64,000 nt of DNA, taken from NCBI GenBank assembly GCA_035771175.1, contig CM069590.1, positions 54,550,123 to 54,614,122 on the forward strand, given 5' to 3'. A program made the translations under genes and the position numbers. A model generated the notes under the pieces. The model ran no database searches. It saw only the letters and a list, made by a program, of their open reading frames with translations, and was not told where the DNA came from. Every line of letters begins with the position of its first letter. Position 1 is the first letter of the stretch. The stretch comes from Paratinospora sagittata. Its lineage: Eukaryota > Streptophyta > Magnoliopsida > Ranunculales > Menispermaceae. This document shows positions 1 to 12,789 of this stretch, piece after piece.

Positions 1-37
1 TTCAGCCTTACTGGATTCTTTTCTTATTAAAATATAG

Positions 38-3000
38 ACTGGGATTGCAATGTCGGACGAGATGGACCTACTTGTGGAACAGGTTAAGATGCTCACTGGA
101 GAGATTGCATTCAGCACCAGTACCCTCAAGCGCTTAATGGGTCAGTCTATAAATGATCCTGATGGTTCACAGGCTCAGGTATAAATATACTACATTCTCT
201 GAATGTTATACATTTCTGGGTCAAGTGATCTCTAGCCAGGTGTTCAACTGTTACAGTGCTTGATCTTGATTACTTTCGGGAACATAGCTTCTTAGGATAC
301 TGATGTCTTGGATTGCAATGTTTCAGACAGCTTGCTAGCCGACAATCAATACCTCCTTTTTGTCAGCTAGGGGTGTCTTGTTTCCTTGTCAAACTATTGA
401 TTGAGCTATAAAACCTGAAAAGCTCCTTCTGCCTATTTAATACCTTGCTTCAACAGAAATCTTGCTTGTTAACTTTACATATGCTTTCCACCTTGAGAAT
501 GGATGCTTACTACTATTACCTGTTCTCACAATGATATCCACTACCACTCCCTGACTAATAGTTAGAAATCCCCCCCTTTCAACTTAAAATCTTAATTTCC
601 TCTTTATCATGGCATCTAAGATGACAAACCTTTTGGCTTGTTCATGTTTTGAGCGGGTTAAGTTCATTATATATGAAAATACCCAACAAATGTCAACCAT
701 TTCTTTGTGAAGGGTTATAAATCTATATCTTGTTGTTAGCACTATGGTTCAGGCTAGGGGTGTATATGGGTTGGGTCAGGTTGGGTCGGTTTGAGGCCAA
801 AATCTAAGCCAACCCAAACAGTTCGGGTTGTTAAATTTGAAACCCGACCCAACCCAACCCAAATAGTTCGGGTTCGGTTTGGGTTGGGTCGGTAGATCGG
901 ATTGGACTTGGGCCTAATTTTGGTAACTTCGAACAATAATTTACAAAATAATTGCTACAAAGCAAATTATGGTGGCCCTTTTCTTTTATCCAATATTTAC
1001 AGTATGTTATTACAACTTGATATGAAACTCATGCTCATGATGATGATCAAATTCTCTTGTTGGTTTATATCTTTAAAACTTGATATGAACATAACTTGTT
1101 ACAGGGGCTTACTTTTACATTGCTAAAAAGTGTCAATGGTTAAACACTGAAAATTCTTATCGAACAGTTGGAAAAACACACATAAGAACGGATAAGGTAG
1201 AATAAGTAAAAGACACAAGTACACGGTCAAGCCAAAAAAAACCCAAAAAAGATAAAAAAAAATCAATTTTAAGTTATTATGATTATTAAGCTCCGCATTA
1301 GTAAGCATTTTTTTTTTTTGAAATTACTGAAACTCTAAATTATAAATATGTAATTGTAAAATTTATGACTATGAGACTAATGCTAGGGTTCGGTTTGGGT
1401 CAGGTTATTCAATTTTTTATGGGTTGAACCCATGACCCAACCCAAACCGATTGGGTTAGGTATTTTAGAACCCAACCCAACCCAACCCAAACTCCCTATT
1501 TAACCCAACCCAAACCAACCCAAAAGGTTCGGTTCGGTTGGGTTGGTCGGGTTGATGAACATCCCTAGTTCAGGCTATAAAAGTATGTGTGTGAGCTATT
1601 GTCTTACTGATTCAGCAGTTATACAATAGCTTAAGATGTTAAACGTATTGGGTTACTCTCCTTCCATCTCAAATGACTGGTCAATATTTTTTTTTGATTT
1701 ACAGATTCAAAATTTGGAAAATGAGATCCAAGAAAAGAGAAGGCAAATGAGGATCTTAGAAAAGCGAATTGTTGAGAGTGGTGAGGCATCAGTCTCTAAT
1801 GCATCCCTGGTTGATATGCAGCAGGTTGATATTTTTTTAATCACCGTCATCTACTTTTTTTTCTTTTCTTTTTATGCTTGTGCTATTACGGTGCTGCTTA
1901 TGTGCTGTATATCTACAACTAAGTTGTGATTCTTTTTGCAAACAGACAGTTACCCGATTGATAACACAATGCAATGAGAAGGCCTTTGAGCTAGAGGCAA
2001 GTTCTTGATTTCTTAAAATTTATTATTATTTTCTGGGCACCCGAAGGATGATTCCTTGCATCTCTTAATATTTTCATCTGGAATATTGATAAAGTTTGTC
2101 ATGCTTATTATGTCTTGTTGACATTCTATTTATTTGAAATCTTCAAATAAGACATCAAATATTGATATGGATAGTGCTTAAGCTTCATCATTTGGTTAAC
2201 CCATTGGTTATGGACGCAGATAAAATCAGCTGACAATCGTGTCCTTCAGGAACAACTGCAAGAAAAGGTTATTGATTGTAGCAATTCTTCTTCTTCTTCT
2301 TCTTATTCAGACACAAGATGATCTTACACTTGGGATAAATACTGCCTATGTTTGCTGCTTTGGACTTCTATTTCCCTCTGACTTCTGTGTTCTTTTCCTC
2401 TGCTTTTTCCATTTATAAAGTTGGTTGCTTGCAGTGTTCAGAGATCAAGGAGCTGCATGAGAAAGTGCTCCTGTTGCAGCAGCAGTTAGCTTCGGCTACG
2501 AGTGACAAATCACCACTAACTTCTGATCAGTGTGGCCCTGAAGAATATATTGAGTTGAAAAAGAAAATTCAGTCACAGGTTTGATAGTTAAATGCTAACT
2601 TTGAAAGAATATATTTGTTTCTAAGAGGTATATATAGTTAAATGATATGGTGGCAGCTAAATGACATGTTCGTACATTTTACTAATAATTTATAATTCAT
2701 GAACTCCTACTTGTTAGTTCTAACTTGTGACAACCACTTTGGTATAATTTCATCCAAAAACATGGTTATGTCTACCAGAAAACAGATCAATATCCTGCAG
2801 AATTTATTTTTGGTATTTGGCATCAAGATTCTTCAGATTTTTTTTTATATAACTAGCTACTGGGTCCAATATTTGTTCTCAAGCCATTGGCGTGTTATTG
2901 TGTGTCTTTGAGCATCACACAAGTGCACAACCATTCTCATCTATGGGATTGCATGAGGAATGTATTTGATAATCTCTGTATAATAATTGTTCCCTTATAG

Positions 3001-5960
3001 CATTGATCATTATGGTTGAAAATTAAATGACATAACAAGCAGTGAATAGGTCAAATGTTTTATGTTCTTTATTTTTGAAATTTAGGTGACTTATATTTTC
3101 TAATTGTTAGATTACCACTAAACCAATAAGCAATACCTGATAGGCAAGGGCCCCAAATATTTTATGCTATCATTAACATTTCCCCTCACGTGCTGCCCCC
3201 ATCCTATACATGGAGGGATGAATGAATAGCAAATATTGGACATGTTGAAAGGGAATATGCAAATATTACCAAAGAGGCTTCGAAAGCATGAGCTTTCGCA
3301 CACTTGATCTAGGACATATCTCTTTTTCCCCATCATTATTGACGTCTCTGTTATAAGTCCAAGATTGATATGTATTGGTTTTTTCATTTTTTCTTTATCT
3401 ATTGGTGTTTTCCTTCTTTAGTTAAATTCCAGTTACAATCTACATTAGTTGTTCAGTGCGCTTGGAGTTCAGATTCCTTGTTTTCGTGACAATTAAGTTG
3501 TAGTGTGAGAGATATATAGACAGAAATTTTATGTTGCTTGCTCTTCTGTCTTCGCTATGGTTGCCATTGCTCAGGCTCTGATCTGATGCCATGTTAGATT
3601 ACCATTAACCATTTAGCAATTATTGATAGGTAGGGACCTAAAATGCATATCAAGCTATCACCTTCTCAAATTATGTTAGGAGTGATTTTCAGAGTAGATG
3701 ATTAGACATCTAATTGATCTACCTGTGGACACTATAACCAGGAGGATTTAGAGACTAGTTCAAAGTTGAAGTTTGCAAAAATCTTTTATCTTTGCACTCT
3801 CTATACATTAGAAGCATGCAAGTTGCTAATGGTAGATGCAGTAGATCCTAGTTTTAAGGCAACAATGGTGCTGTAGTTGTGTTGAAGATTAGCTAAGACT
3901 TGTTCTTCTTGTCAATTGAAGATCTTTTTGTAGTTTTTTAAGGTTTTGTTTCAATAATTTCCTATAAAAGTCATGGTTTTTTGCCGTTTATATTATGTTA
4001 TTTAATTTCTGAATGTTGAATCTTCTCATTCTCAAGCATAACTTTTATCTGAACATCTCTCTTAATCCTTGGGGATGAAAAGATCAAGTATATTGCTTTT
4101 TTCTTACTAGTTTATCTTTAATTTAATTGTAATCTTTGTCCAACAGGAGTTTGAGAGTGAGAAACTGAAGCTAGAACATGTCCAGTTAATGGAGGAGAAC
4201 AGTGGATTGCGTGTACAAAATCAGAAGTTGGCTGAAGAAGCATCATATGCGAAGGAATTAGCATCTGCTGCTGCTGTTGAGTTGAAAAACTTGGCAGGTG
4301 AGGTCACTAAGCTTTCAATGCAGAATGCAAGACAAGCAAAGGAACTGTTGGCTGCTCAAGAGATTGCAAATTCTAGAGGCGTTGGTTTGCAAACTGGTAA
4401 TGGTGCTGGCCGCAAGTTTTCTGAAGGCAAGAATGATGGTACAAAACTTGGAAGGAAAGCTCGTCTTATTGGCAGGGGAAATGGGATTTCTGACTCAATT
4501 CATGAAGATACCGAGTACTGGAACCTTGATCCTGACGATATGAAGATGGAGTTGCAGGCAAGGAAGCAAAGAGAAGCTGCTCTTGAAGCAGCTCTAGCCG
4601 AAAAGGAAATTGCAGAGGAGGAATACAGGAAGCAGGTTGATGAGGCAAAGAAAAGAGAGGCAGCTCTAGAAAATGATTTAGCCAGCATGTGGGTCCTTGT
4701 TGCAAAGTTAAAGAAAGAGGGTCCTGCTTCTGATTTGAATATTGATGAGAGGTCTGGTGATCCAATAAATGCCAGGCATGATCCTAAAATGATTGAAGAT
4801 GATAAAACAGATACTGGCATTAAAGAGATAGATGTTTCTGAAAATACAAAGCCAGCTCAAGGCGGTGCTCAGCTTGATCCTCTAGTCGTTCGTCTGAAGG
4901 TAGAATTGAATAATGTCAAGACCTGACCCTACGCTTATTGATATTTGTTTATAGTTCATAGTTAATCTTTTAAATTTAATTTTTGGAATAAGTTGGCCTT
5001 TACTCTTTTTTTTTTCGGGTTTTCAGGTCTCAGTTAAATGCCGTATCTTTCTAAAAATCTTGGTTTAATATTGTTCCTCTGTTTTCTGTTTAGTTTATTG
5101 AGCAAATCTTCTCATTTATAAAACTGTTATCAATTTGAGCCTAAAATGTTGGACTTGGTCAGATTTTGTATCTTGTTTCTTAATAACTTATCTAGAACAT
5201 TTAATTATTCTCCATCTGTAAAACTTTTTGAGGGTTTGCATGGTTTAGTGAAGCCATCCTACTCTAACCTAGATTCTCATTACCTTACCCAAGGGGAAAC
5301 TGCATTGAGGTGTTTGCACCTTGTATTGCTTGATCTGCGACATTATTATGCTATCGATGCAGCATGAAACCAATGCTTATTTCATAGTTTGTTTACTATA
5401 TCCATCTTTTAGTGCATTGTGGCACTCCTTTGATAAATGGTTAGTTTCTGATATGATGGCAACTGAATCTGTATATTTTATTTTTTATATTAAGTTTTTT
5501 TGCTTTTAGTTTCATTAAATCGACTATTGACATAGAAATATTTTGCCTTACTGGTTTTGTTTTTGGTTTATTTTTTTTTAGTCTAATAAATTGCCTGCTC
5601 ATCATAGTAAGGTTTCATATTTTGTGGAAGCTTGATATATTTCCTGTGTTGCTTCATTGTATCCAGGCACGGGTGCAAGAGATGAAGGAAAAACAGCATG
5701 AAACTTTGGGGAATGGCGATGCCAATTCTCATGTATGTAAAGTTTGTTTTGAGTCACCTACTGCAGCACTTCTTCTACCTTGCCGGCATTTTTGCTGTAA
5801 GTGCTCCTAACTTTTGCTTCTTAAATAGCTATCCTTGTTTAAGATTAATAATCGTGGTTGATCATTTTTTGCAGTATGCAAACCTTGTTCACTTGCTTGT
5901 TCTGAGTGTCCACTTTGTCGCACAAGGATTGCAGATAGAATATTTGCTTTCCCTTCCTAG
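38..5960 (+). CDS. KIN7D: Kinesin-7 (KIN7D type) with C-terminal RING, 3' part of gene
   Basis: Only the C-terminal 490 codons are inside the window; the motor domain lies upstream. Eight exons join in frame: 38-178, 1705-1824, 1946-1996, 2220-2267, 2435-2578, 4147-4899, 5667-5796 and 5875-5960 (TAG stop). The first encodes LLVEQVKMLTGEIAFSTSTL, a hallmark of this family. Exons 2-6 encode a long charged coiled coil (IQNLENEIQEKRRQ, EIKELHEKVLLLQQQ). The last two encode a RING-HC finger, CKVCFESP..LPCRHFCLCKPC..CPLCRTRI, ending IFAFPS. Plus-end-directed motors of this class carry the RING at the tail; organelle targeting differs among members and cannot be judged without the N-terminus. The intron at 1997-2219 starts with GC, not GT. 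A 1.5-kb first intron carries a hAT element and a 1.6-kb intron carries an LTR relic. A close paralogue (KIN7E type) is the main alternative. Confidence 0.93.
755..1567. mobile_element. Non-autonomous hAT element (813 bp) in kinesin intron
   Basis: The element begins TAGGGGTGTATATGGG and ends GAACATCCCTA; the ends are imperfect inverted repeats (TAGGGGTGT against TAGGGATGT). It is flanked by an exact 8-bp direct repeat GTTCAGGC at 747-754 and 1568-1575, the target-site duplication length of the hAT superfamily. Both subterminal regions are dense in short GGGTTGGGTC / AACCCAACCC motifs in opposite orientation (about 760-900 and 1385-1555), the usual place for transposase-binding repeats. The AT-rich interior has no transposase frame. 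Confidence 0.85.
3105..3670 (-). mobile_element. TRIM-like short LTR relic in kinesin intron
   Basis: Two similar stretches start TGTTAGATTACCA at 3105 and 3592 and continue with related text (ATAAGCAATACCTGATAGG against TTAGCAATTATTGATAGG). Just before the second copy lies GCTCTGATCTGATGCCA, which on the minus strand resembles a degraded primer-binding site for initiator methionine tRNA (TGGTATCAGAGC). That is the arrangement of a small LTR element read on the minus strand. No coding capacity is seen. Ends are approximate. A related copy lies at 51713-52030. Confidence 0.5.
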
Positions 5961-5982
5961 TTACACGTCATGTGTTCTGAAG

Positions 5983-6095
5983 GTAAATGCATTGGTTGTT
6001 GCCCTGCTTTACATAACCTGATTGGTTGTATAACCAGAGAATTGTGGATTTCCCAATACTGAAGAAGGGTTTTTTTTTTTTCTTTTCTTTTTCAG
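5983..6095 (+). other. Probable intron in kinesin 3' UTR
   Basis: After the TAG stop at 5958-5960, an AAG|GTAAAT donor at 5983 and a long pyrimidine tract ending TTTTTCAG at 6095 make a convincing intron pair in the trailer. The transcript end is not defined; A-rich AATTAATGAA text near 6362 could be part of a polyadenylation signal. Confidence 0.4.
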
Positions 6096-6399
6096 GTGGC
6101 TTGTGTTGTGATTCAGTTGCTCATCATTTTTCCGTGTAATATTGGGTGCAATTCTTTTATTAGTTTTCCTGTATGTAGTTCTGTAAAAGGTATATCAACA
6201 TCTTCTCTCTTTAAAGGGCTGTAAAATAAGAGAAGGGAGGCAGAAAAGAGGAACAAGGATTTCCTAAGTTCCAAATCTAGATTGGTGAGTGTGTTCAATT
6301 ACACCAGAAATATCTTGTATTGTTACAATTGACTTTTGATATCATGTATAGACTACAGAAAAATTAATGAAAGCTTTATTAAGAAGAATGCTTCCCTAA

Positions 6400-7730
6400 T
6401 TTTCAAAGTTTCCTTTCCCCTTTGTCTTGATGAATTACAATAATGAATATTTGTGAAGTCTAGACGTGGTCACCAAGCATCCAATCAATGTCTAATACAG
6501 TTATGGCAGCCCATCCAAAACGTAGCTACTAATGAGACTGCACTGCAAGTTGAACCGGGCAGTTCACTGAATTTGTTGTTTATATTCTTACTGTGGCATT
6601 ACGCCAACAACTTGGTGTTGTGGTTGGTTCAAATCACCATCTCCCATATGGTAGAATTTATGCGCATCATACACAGCTGCAAATGTATACATACTTTTCT
6701 TCCCAAGTCAAAAACACCCCTTGTAATGCTCTGTTATTGTTCAGAATGGTCCTGACTTTTTGAGTATTGCTCTTCATGTGTGTAGATTAGTCATTTTATT
6801 ATTTCAATTTTACTTTTGCTTTGTGTATCACAGCATGTACCATCTGGGACCATACCATTTGTAAATATGTAGACTAGAGATAAATGCACAAGGCAAAGTG
6901 TCAGCGTGTACAAGGCCAACTGGAACCGCTTTTTTGTTTCCACCCTCTTGATAAGCAAAATTGATAGTATATTAGATGAGTAGTGCTCAGGTAGCACACT
7001 TAATAAACTTAACATTTTTAACATTATTGTTGAAAGATGTTAGATTGCTTGAATTATATGTTAATTACATGATATAAAGCAATTCAAATAATGTAAAAAA
7101 TGTGTGTAAAAAGTGTGTTATGAAATCATTTCTGTATGAGGATCACCCAATTCAACTCTCCAAACCAATTACGACAGTTCACCGACAGTCATTGTCTACA
7201 TGATTATACGAAATTACAGTTTCCCAAGAAAATTGAAAGCCAAATATATTTGCCGGAAAGACAAATATATTTGTCTTTATCCTTGAAAAAGACAACATAT
7301 TTAAATATAAGTGTTGCTTCTGTAAAAGGGCAGCTGCGTAGATGAAAATAAGGCTTTATGAAAGGTCAAAAGTGGGCAATAGCCAATGGCTAAGCGACAA
7401 GTTATGGGCATTGAGGCCAACAAATTTGTTGATGAACACAAACTGGCAGTAGAAGTTTGTTGGGTGGGGTTTTGTCATGATTCCCATTCCCAACTCTTAG
7501 AAAACAGAAGACAGAGTGGGGGCGGGGGGCAAGTGGGACTTGCGTGAAAGCAACCTCTAATGTTTCCAGATTCATACGAGTGCATCACCATGTCCCCATT
7601 AAGAAGCCCCCATGACTTGATGTAAGAATACCAAGGGAATATGGTTCCTTAAGTAATATTATATTCTTCCTATATATGGAGCTAATGAGAAATCGAGGAC
7701 GACAGCAACAATGTGAAACAAGAAGAATCT
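6400..7730. other. Intergenic, no gene seen
   Basis: AT-rich spacer between the kinesin and the nested transposon block. Short open frames here (for example 6453-6755 and 6791-7024) show no recognisable motif or splice context. A G-rich patch lies near 7516-7532. I see no RNA gene or clear repeat. Confidence 0.5.
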
Positions 7731-8205
7731 TTTTAAAGTAAAGGTGGCAATTCATCATAATTAATTAAGTATAATAAAATATATATTATAAACTTAAATA
7801 TGATACCTTTAAATAATATATTATTATATATAAATTTAAATTCTACACATTTAATAAATAAGTTAAACAAGTTAATCTATTTATAATCCTTAAAGCTTAA
7901 ACAAGTTTATTCTACCTAGTTATCATATATAAATTTTAAATTAATATATAAATAAAAAATTTAAAATCATAATCATACAATCATATAATAAAGACCAAAT
8001 AAAATATTATAAAATTAGAGTATTAACACATGATATAAAATATTAAAAAATCTTCACACAACATAAATCTCAATACAAAATATAATCGTGTTAAATGAGT
8101 CAATTTCGAGTTTAGCAGGTCTATCTGATTTTGACCTAAAATTTAATCGTGTCTAATTGAGTTTAACCTATTTTAACCAGCATCTATTTATTTCGTGTCA
8201 ATTTT

Positions 8206-8330
8206 TGTCAAATTGTCTTTCCTCATTCACAACCATCCAGTCTGTCCATTACAAAATATCACAACCTTATATATATTACAAAATATCACAACCCTGTATT
8301 TTTCTAAAATATCCCAATAATATCGTAATA
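8206..8330 (-). repeat. 3' LTR of copia element (125 bp)
   Basis: Begins at 8206 directly after the ATTTT duplication and ends ATATCGTAATA at 8330. The adjacent plus-strand CCGCCCTCAAG is, on the minus strand, a purine-rich CTTGAGGGCGG just upstream of the LTR and is the likely polypurine tract. Confidence 0.87.
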
Positions 8331-8344
8331 CCGCCCTCAAGTTG

Positions 8345-9740
8345 GAGCGTGAAGATCTCGAACGTCCAACTTGCAGAGTAGAAACTCAAAGTTCGCTTTC
8401 CCCAACGCTTTTGTAAAGATGGTTGCCAATTGAACACTAGTAGAAACATATGACGGACAAATCATCCCTTCAGTCACCGCATCTCGAACAAAATGGCAGT
8501 CAACTTCTATATGCTTTGTTCTTTCGTGAAAAACCGAATTTTAAACAATGTACAAGCCTCGCTGACTATCACAAAACAACTTAATACCCTTCGGATGTCG
8601 CACACCCAAGTCGCTTAAAAGTTGGTTAAGCCACTTTAACTCACACACTGTTGCCACCATTGATCTATACTCAGCCTCCGCAGACAATCTAGACCCTGTT
8701 TGTTGCTTCTTGGTCTTCCACGACACAGGAGAACAACCAAGTAACACGAACCAACTTGTCAAGGAACGCCGCGTAAGTGGACAACTAGCCCAATCCGAAT
8801 CACACCACCCTTCTAGACGTAGGTCACTATCAGCACGAAGCAAAATCTCTTGCCCCAGACTCTTTTTCAAATATCTCACGACCCTGAGAGCTGCCTCCCA
8901 ATGATCCTCACGAGGTTGTTGCATAAATTGGGACAAAATATGAACCGAATATGCAAGATCAGGTCTCGTCACAGACAAGTAAATCAATCTCCCTACAAGT
9001 CGCCTATACGGCGCCGGATTCACAAGGAATTCGCCCTTAGCAAGAGCCAAATTGTGATTTTGTTCCATAGGAAATGCCGCAGGCTTTGCTCCCAATAAAC
9101 CCGTTTTAGAAATTATCTCGAGTGTTTATTTTCTTTAATAAAGAAAAATTCCTTCTGAATTACGGGCTACCTCTAGCCCTAAGAAATATTTCAAAACTCT
9201 CAAATTCTTTATATGAAAGCACCTGCCAAGGTAATCTTTAAAAATTGTCAATGCAACGTTATCATTCCTTGCAATAATCAAGTCATCAATATAAACTAAC
9301 ACGTTGATTTGAGTTCTTCCCCTGCACAACCCAAATAAGGAATAATTCTTCAACGCTGTTGACAGTTTTGCAAACCAACATCGGGGAGCTTGTTTCAGAC
9401 CATACAATGACTTTTGCAACCTGCAAACCATTTTAGGATTTGTATTTTTGAAACCTGGAGGAACCTTCATATAAACCTCCTCACGTAAGTCACCGTGAAG
9501 GAAAGCATAATGCACATCCATTTGATGTACCTTCCAATTTTTAACAGCAACAATTGCAAGAAAAATACAAACTGTCACCATTTTTACCACAGGAGCAAAT
9601 GTCTCGTTATAGTCAATTCCTTCCACCTGATGATTGCCATAGATCACAAGTCTTGCTTTGAGTCACTCTATGCTGCCATCGGACTTATACTTAATTTTAT
9701 ATATCCACTGGCTCCCTAATGCTTTCTTTCCGGGTGAAAG
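8345..9740 (-). pseudogene. copia reverse transcriptase and RNase H region, broken
   Basis: The frame resumes at LSPGKKALGSQWIYKIKY next to the insertion and continues through a stop (SIE*LKARLVIYG), DYNETFAPVVKM, the polymerase motif VYIDDLIIA, and RNase H motifs GWCDSDWA, SRLSAEAEYRSM and KLFCDSQ. The C-terminus FHERTKHIEVDCHFVRD runs to about 8345, just before the polypurine stretch and the left LTR. Several frame breaks are present (for example near 9120 and 8540). Confidence 0.88.
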
Positions 9741-11475
9741 TGTCACACCCTGGGTTGCACAGCGTGCCCCCTACCCAGAGTGCGGGCGCACCCTATCGGG
9801 GCGAACGCCAGCCATTATGGATCAATAATATTGTCCCATCCCGATACAGCCACCGCCACACAAAGACGTCTCTTGTACCTAAGATCATTTGTCTAACACT
9901 ATTCATGAATAGTGCAGGGCCTCCCCCCAAGTCGAACTCGCAACCTCCTTAAGGAGTTAGATTTCGCACTTGGAGTAACCACTGAGCCAATGGTTCAGTG
10001 ATATATATGGCTGAACATGGTGACCTAGTGTAAATCGACAATATGGCCTAAGTATGGAAAATTTCATATTTTAGGGCTTTTGATGCTTTTGGCCTAGAAT
10101 CATTGAATTGATGCAACTTATGTTTAATTAAGCATGATTAGGGTTGATTATGCTGCTGATTTGGTGGTTGTGACCATATCATAGGTTAGGCCTACTTGTG
10201 ATCAAGTGACCCAATTTGGGCATGTTTATGCCTAATGAATTGAAAATCAGTATTTTTGACTAATAGAATGGTTTATGAAAGAGAACTATGCATTAGAGGC
10301 CTAAGTCATGTGATTTGAGTTGAATGATGGGATTAGATGGGATTTAGGCCTATTGTCTATATGTGGGCTGATTTAGGGTTGATGTGTAATGCCTATGTGA
10401 TTGAGCATAAAAATTGATGCATGGTAGGATATTGATGAATGCTTCAGGATCTTGATTGGGTTGATTCGGTTTGGTGGTCGTGTGTGGTTAAATACTCTCG
10501 CGAGGCTTGGTTGTGAGTAGACTTCATTTATGTTTATATCTTTTATGTCATCATATCACTTATATATATTGTATATTGAAAGCGTGAATGTGTTCCAATG
10601 TTTTGAATGATGCATTAATTTGAGAAAATCTTATGACTTTGGTTGGACCCATCTATTTGGCTAATAGGATGACTTAACCTTGTCATATGAGGGTTTTAGG
10701 AAAGGAAATGATTGGGGTCAACGGTACGGTGAAATAGACGTGCACTAGTAACCCAATGCATGTGGAATGTGGATCCAAATTGATAAGCTTTTACTTGCAT
10801 CGAACTTATTATAAATGCTTGATATCTATATGTTATGAGCTTTAAATCATGCTACACATTGACATGCATACATGATATTTATTGATGAGTATTGATAGCA
10901 TATTTGAATTCTATTCACTGGGCACCGTTGGCTCACCCTCATTTTCCTCTTTCAGGTCCTTCTGTCCCAAATAAGGGCAAAGAAGTAGTCATATCTTGAG
11001 GGCCTTGCCTACGAGAGAATCTAAGGCCTCGATGTGAGTTGAGAAGCATTTTGATTAAACTGTGTTTTTACTTATGAAGTATTATATTTTGGATTATGTA
11101 ATTATAACACTTACCACATTGTAGTATGAGTGAGTAGGGACTTGTTAGATAGACCATGTGGGCCTATGACGGTTTTTATTTGTACCCACAATTTTGGACT
11201 TTATGTGTATGTCAATTTTAATGGACTGTAAGGATTATGATTTTATTTATGGTTCATTTTTATGGATTATCTCTTGTCTTTGATGATTAATACGGTGGGT
11301 AGTTTTGTTTAACACCTTTTGATATTATGTCGTTGTTTGAGATAAGGCTCGTAGGGTCTCAACCACCTCACGGGAGTTGAGGAGTGGTCGGAGATGCCTA
11401 CGCCGGGCGTCCCGCCCCGACATTCCGCAAGCCATTCCCTGCGGGGTTGGTGGTCCGTGGTGCGGGGTCGCCACA
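9741..11475 (+). mobile_element. Insertion inside copia pol; LTR-like, linked to the foldback family
   Basis: This 1.7-kb block interrupts the copia reading frame precisely between integrase and reverse transcriptase. It begins TGTCACACCC and ends GGTCGCCACA, TG..CA termini like a solo LTR, and a patch near 10915-10960 (CTGGGCACCGTTGGCTCACC, then a pyrimidine run and TTTCAGG) looks like the downstream part of gypsy-type LTRs. The first 250 bp are clearly homologous to one arm of the foldback elements at 56736 and 61128. The flanking five bases do not match (GAAAG against TTCTT) and the copia linker is missing, so insertion was accompanied or followed by deletion. No coding domain is seen. Confidence 0.5.
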
Positions 11476-12720
11476 TTCTTTCTCAAAGAACTTCACATCC
11501 CTCGATACAAAGTACTCATGTGTTTCTAAATCATACAATTTCCAACCTTTCTTCCCAAAAGAATAGCCAACAAAGATACATTTACGGCTCCTACTTGCAA
11601 ATTTATCACCTTTGTGTCGTTGATTTTGAGCATAGCAAAGACAACCAAATACACGAATAACATCATAAGCAAGCACTTTCCCAAACAACATTACATATGA
11701 CGATTTAGTCTTAAGTAAAGTAGAGGGTGTCCTATTAATCAAGTGACACGCTGCCAACACACATTCACCCCAAAATTTGATTGGTAAGTTCCCTTGAAAT
11801 CTTAGGGCTCTAGCCACATTTAAAATGTGTTGGTGCTTTCTCTCAACTCACCCATTTTGTTGAGGAGTCCCAACACAAGAAGTCTCAAAAATAATCCCAT
11901 TATTTTGAAAATAATCATGCAGACAATAAAATTCGGTCCCATTGTCACTTCTCACACGTTTTATCACTTGTTCAAATTGACGTTCAACCATAGCAACAAA
12001 ATTAAGAAACATAGATTCAACGTCCATTTTATTGCAAAGTAAATAGACCCAAACTCCTATTGAAAAATTATCTACTATTGTCAAAAAATAGGTTGCCCCA
12101 CACGAAGAACGAGCCTTGTAAGGCCCCCTCAAATCCAAACGAACAAGTTCAAAAATCCTACCAGCTTTATTCGTACTAATTGAAAAACTAAATCTAGGTT
12201 GCTTTGTACGCGGACACACATCACAAGCTTTATTATTTGTCCTACAAGAATGACTTACAACCGGAATCATCTTCAATATTTTCTCCGACGGATGCCCCAG
12301 TCGTTGATGCCATAACTCGAACGACGAATCACCATCCACTGTCAAGACCTTCACTTGAGGAACAACACGGAAAAAATAAAGTCCATCAATCTTTCACCAG
12401 CTCCAATCACCTTCCTCGTCGGTTGGTCCTGTATAACACAAATATTATTAGTGAATTGTACAACACAATTTGATTCATCGATTAATTGAGTAACAGAAAT
12501 TAAATTGCATGTCAATTGTGGGACATAAAGCACATTGTCAAGCTTCAATTCTCCTGGCAGCACGACACTCCCCTCTTGGTTTGCTTCTGCCGTGTTTCCA
12601 TCCGGCAAACCCACCGGGCAGTATTGCACCTTTCACACATTCTTCAAAATAGACAAGTCGCACATCACATGGATCGACGCTCCTGTATCGATAATCCAAC
12701 TAAAATGACTGTTCTTACCA
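11476..12720 (-). pseudogene. copia protease and integrase region, broken
   Basis: From right to left on the minus strand: the protease active site WIIDTGASIHV (near 12690), a TGA after LSILKNV, then LYVPQLTCNLISVTQL; the GAG-pre-integrase zinc motif HQRLGH..CDVCPRTKQ; and the integrase core with LDLRGPY, RSDNGTEF and TPQQNG, followed by a TGA where an arginine codon is usual and then VERKHQHILNVARALR. The reading ends at SRDVKFFEKE, exactly where the foreign insertion begins. The catalytic acidic residues are visible but three or more breaks make the protein non-functional. Confidence 0.87.
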
Positions 12721-12789
12721 TGTAGTTGATCTTTTGTTTTGTCGAAGTTCAAAAATGCAAGAAGTTGCTGCAGTTGCATGGTGGTTGCA

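Noticed and set aside
3105..3670. Retrozyme (hammerhead-ribozyme retroelement)
   Set aside because: Small LTRs and a Met-tRNA primer site fit, but I found no CTGANGA..GAAA hammerhead core in this relic or in 51713-52030.
4466..4820. Minus-strand open frames over the kinesin exon
   Set aside because: They are shadows of the 4147-4899 coding exon, which reads a coiled coil in frame with its neighbours.
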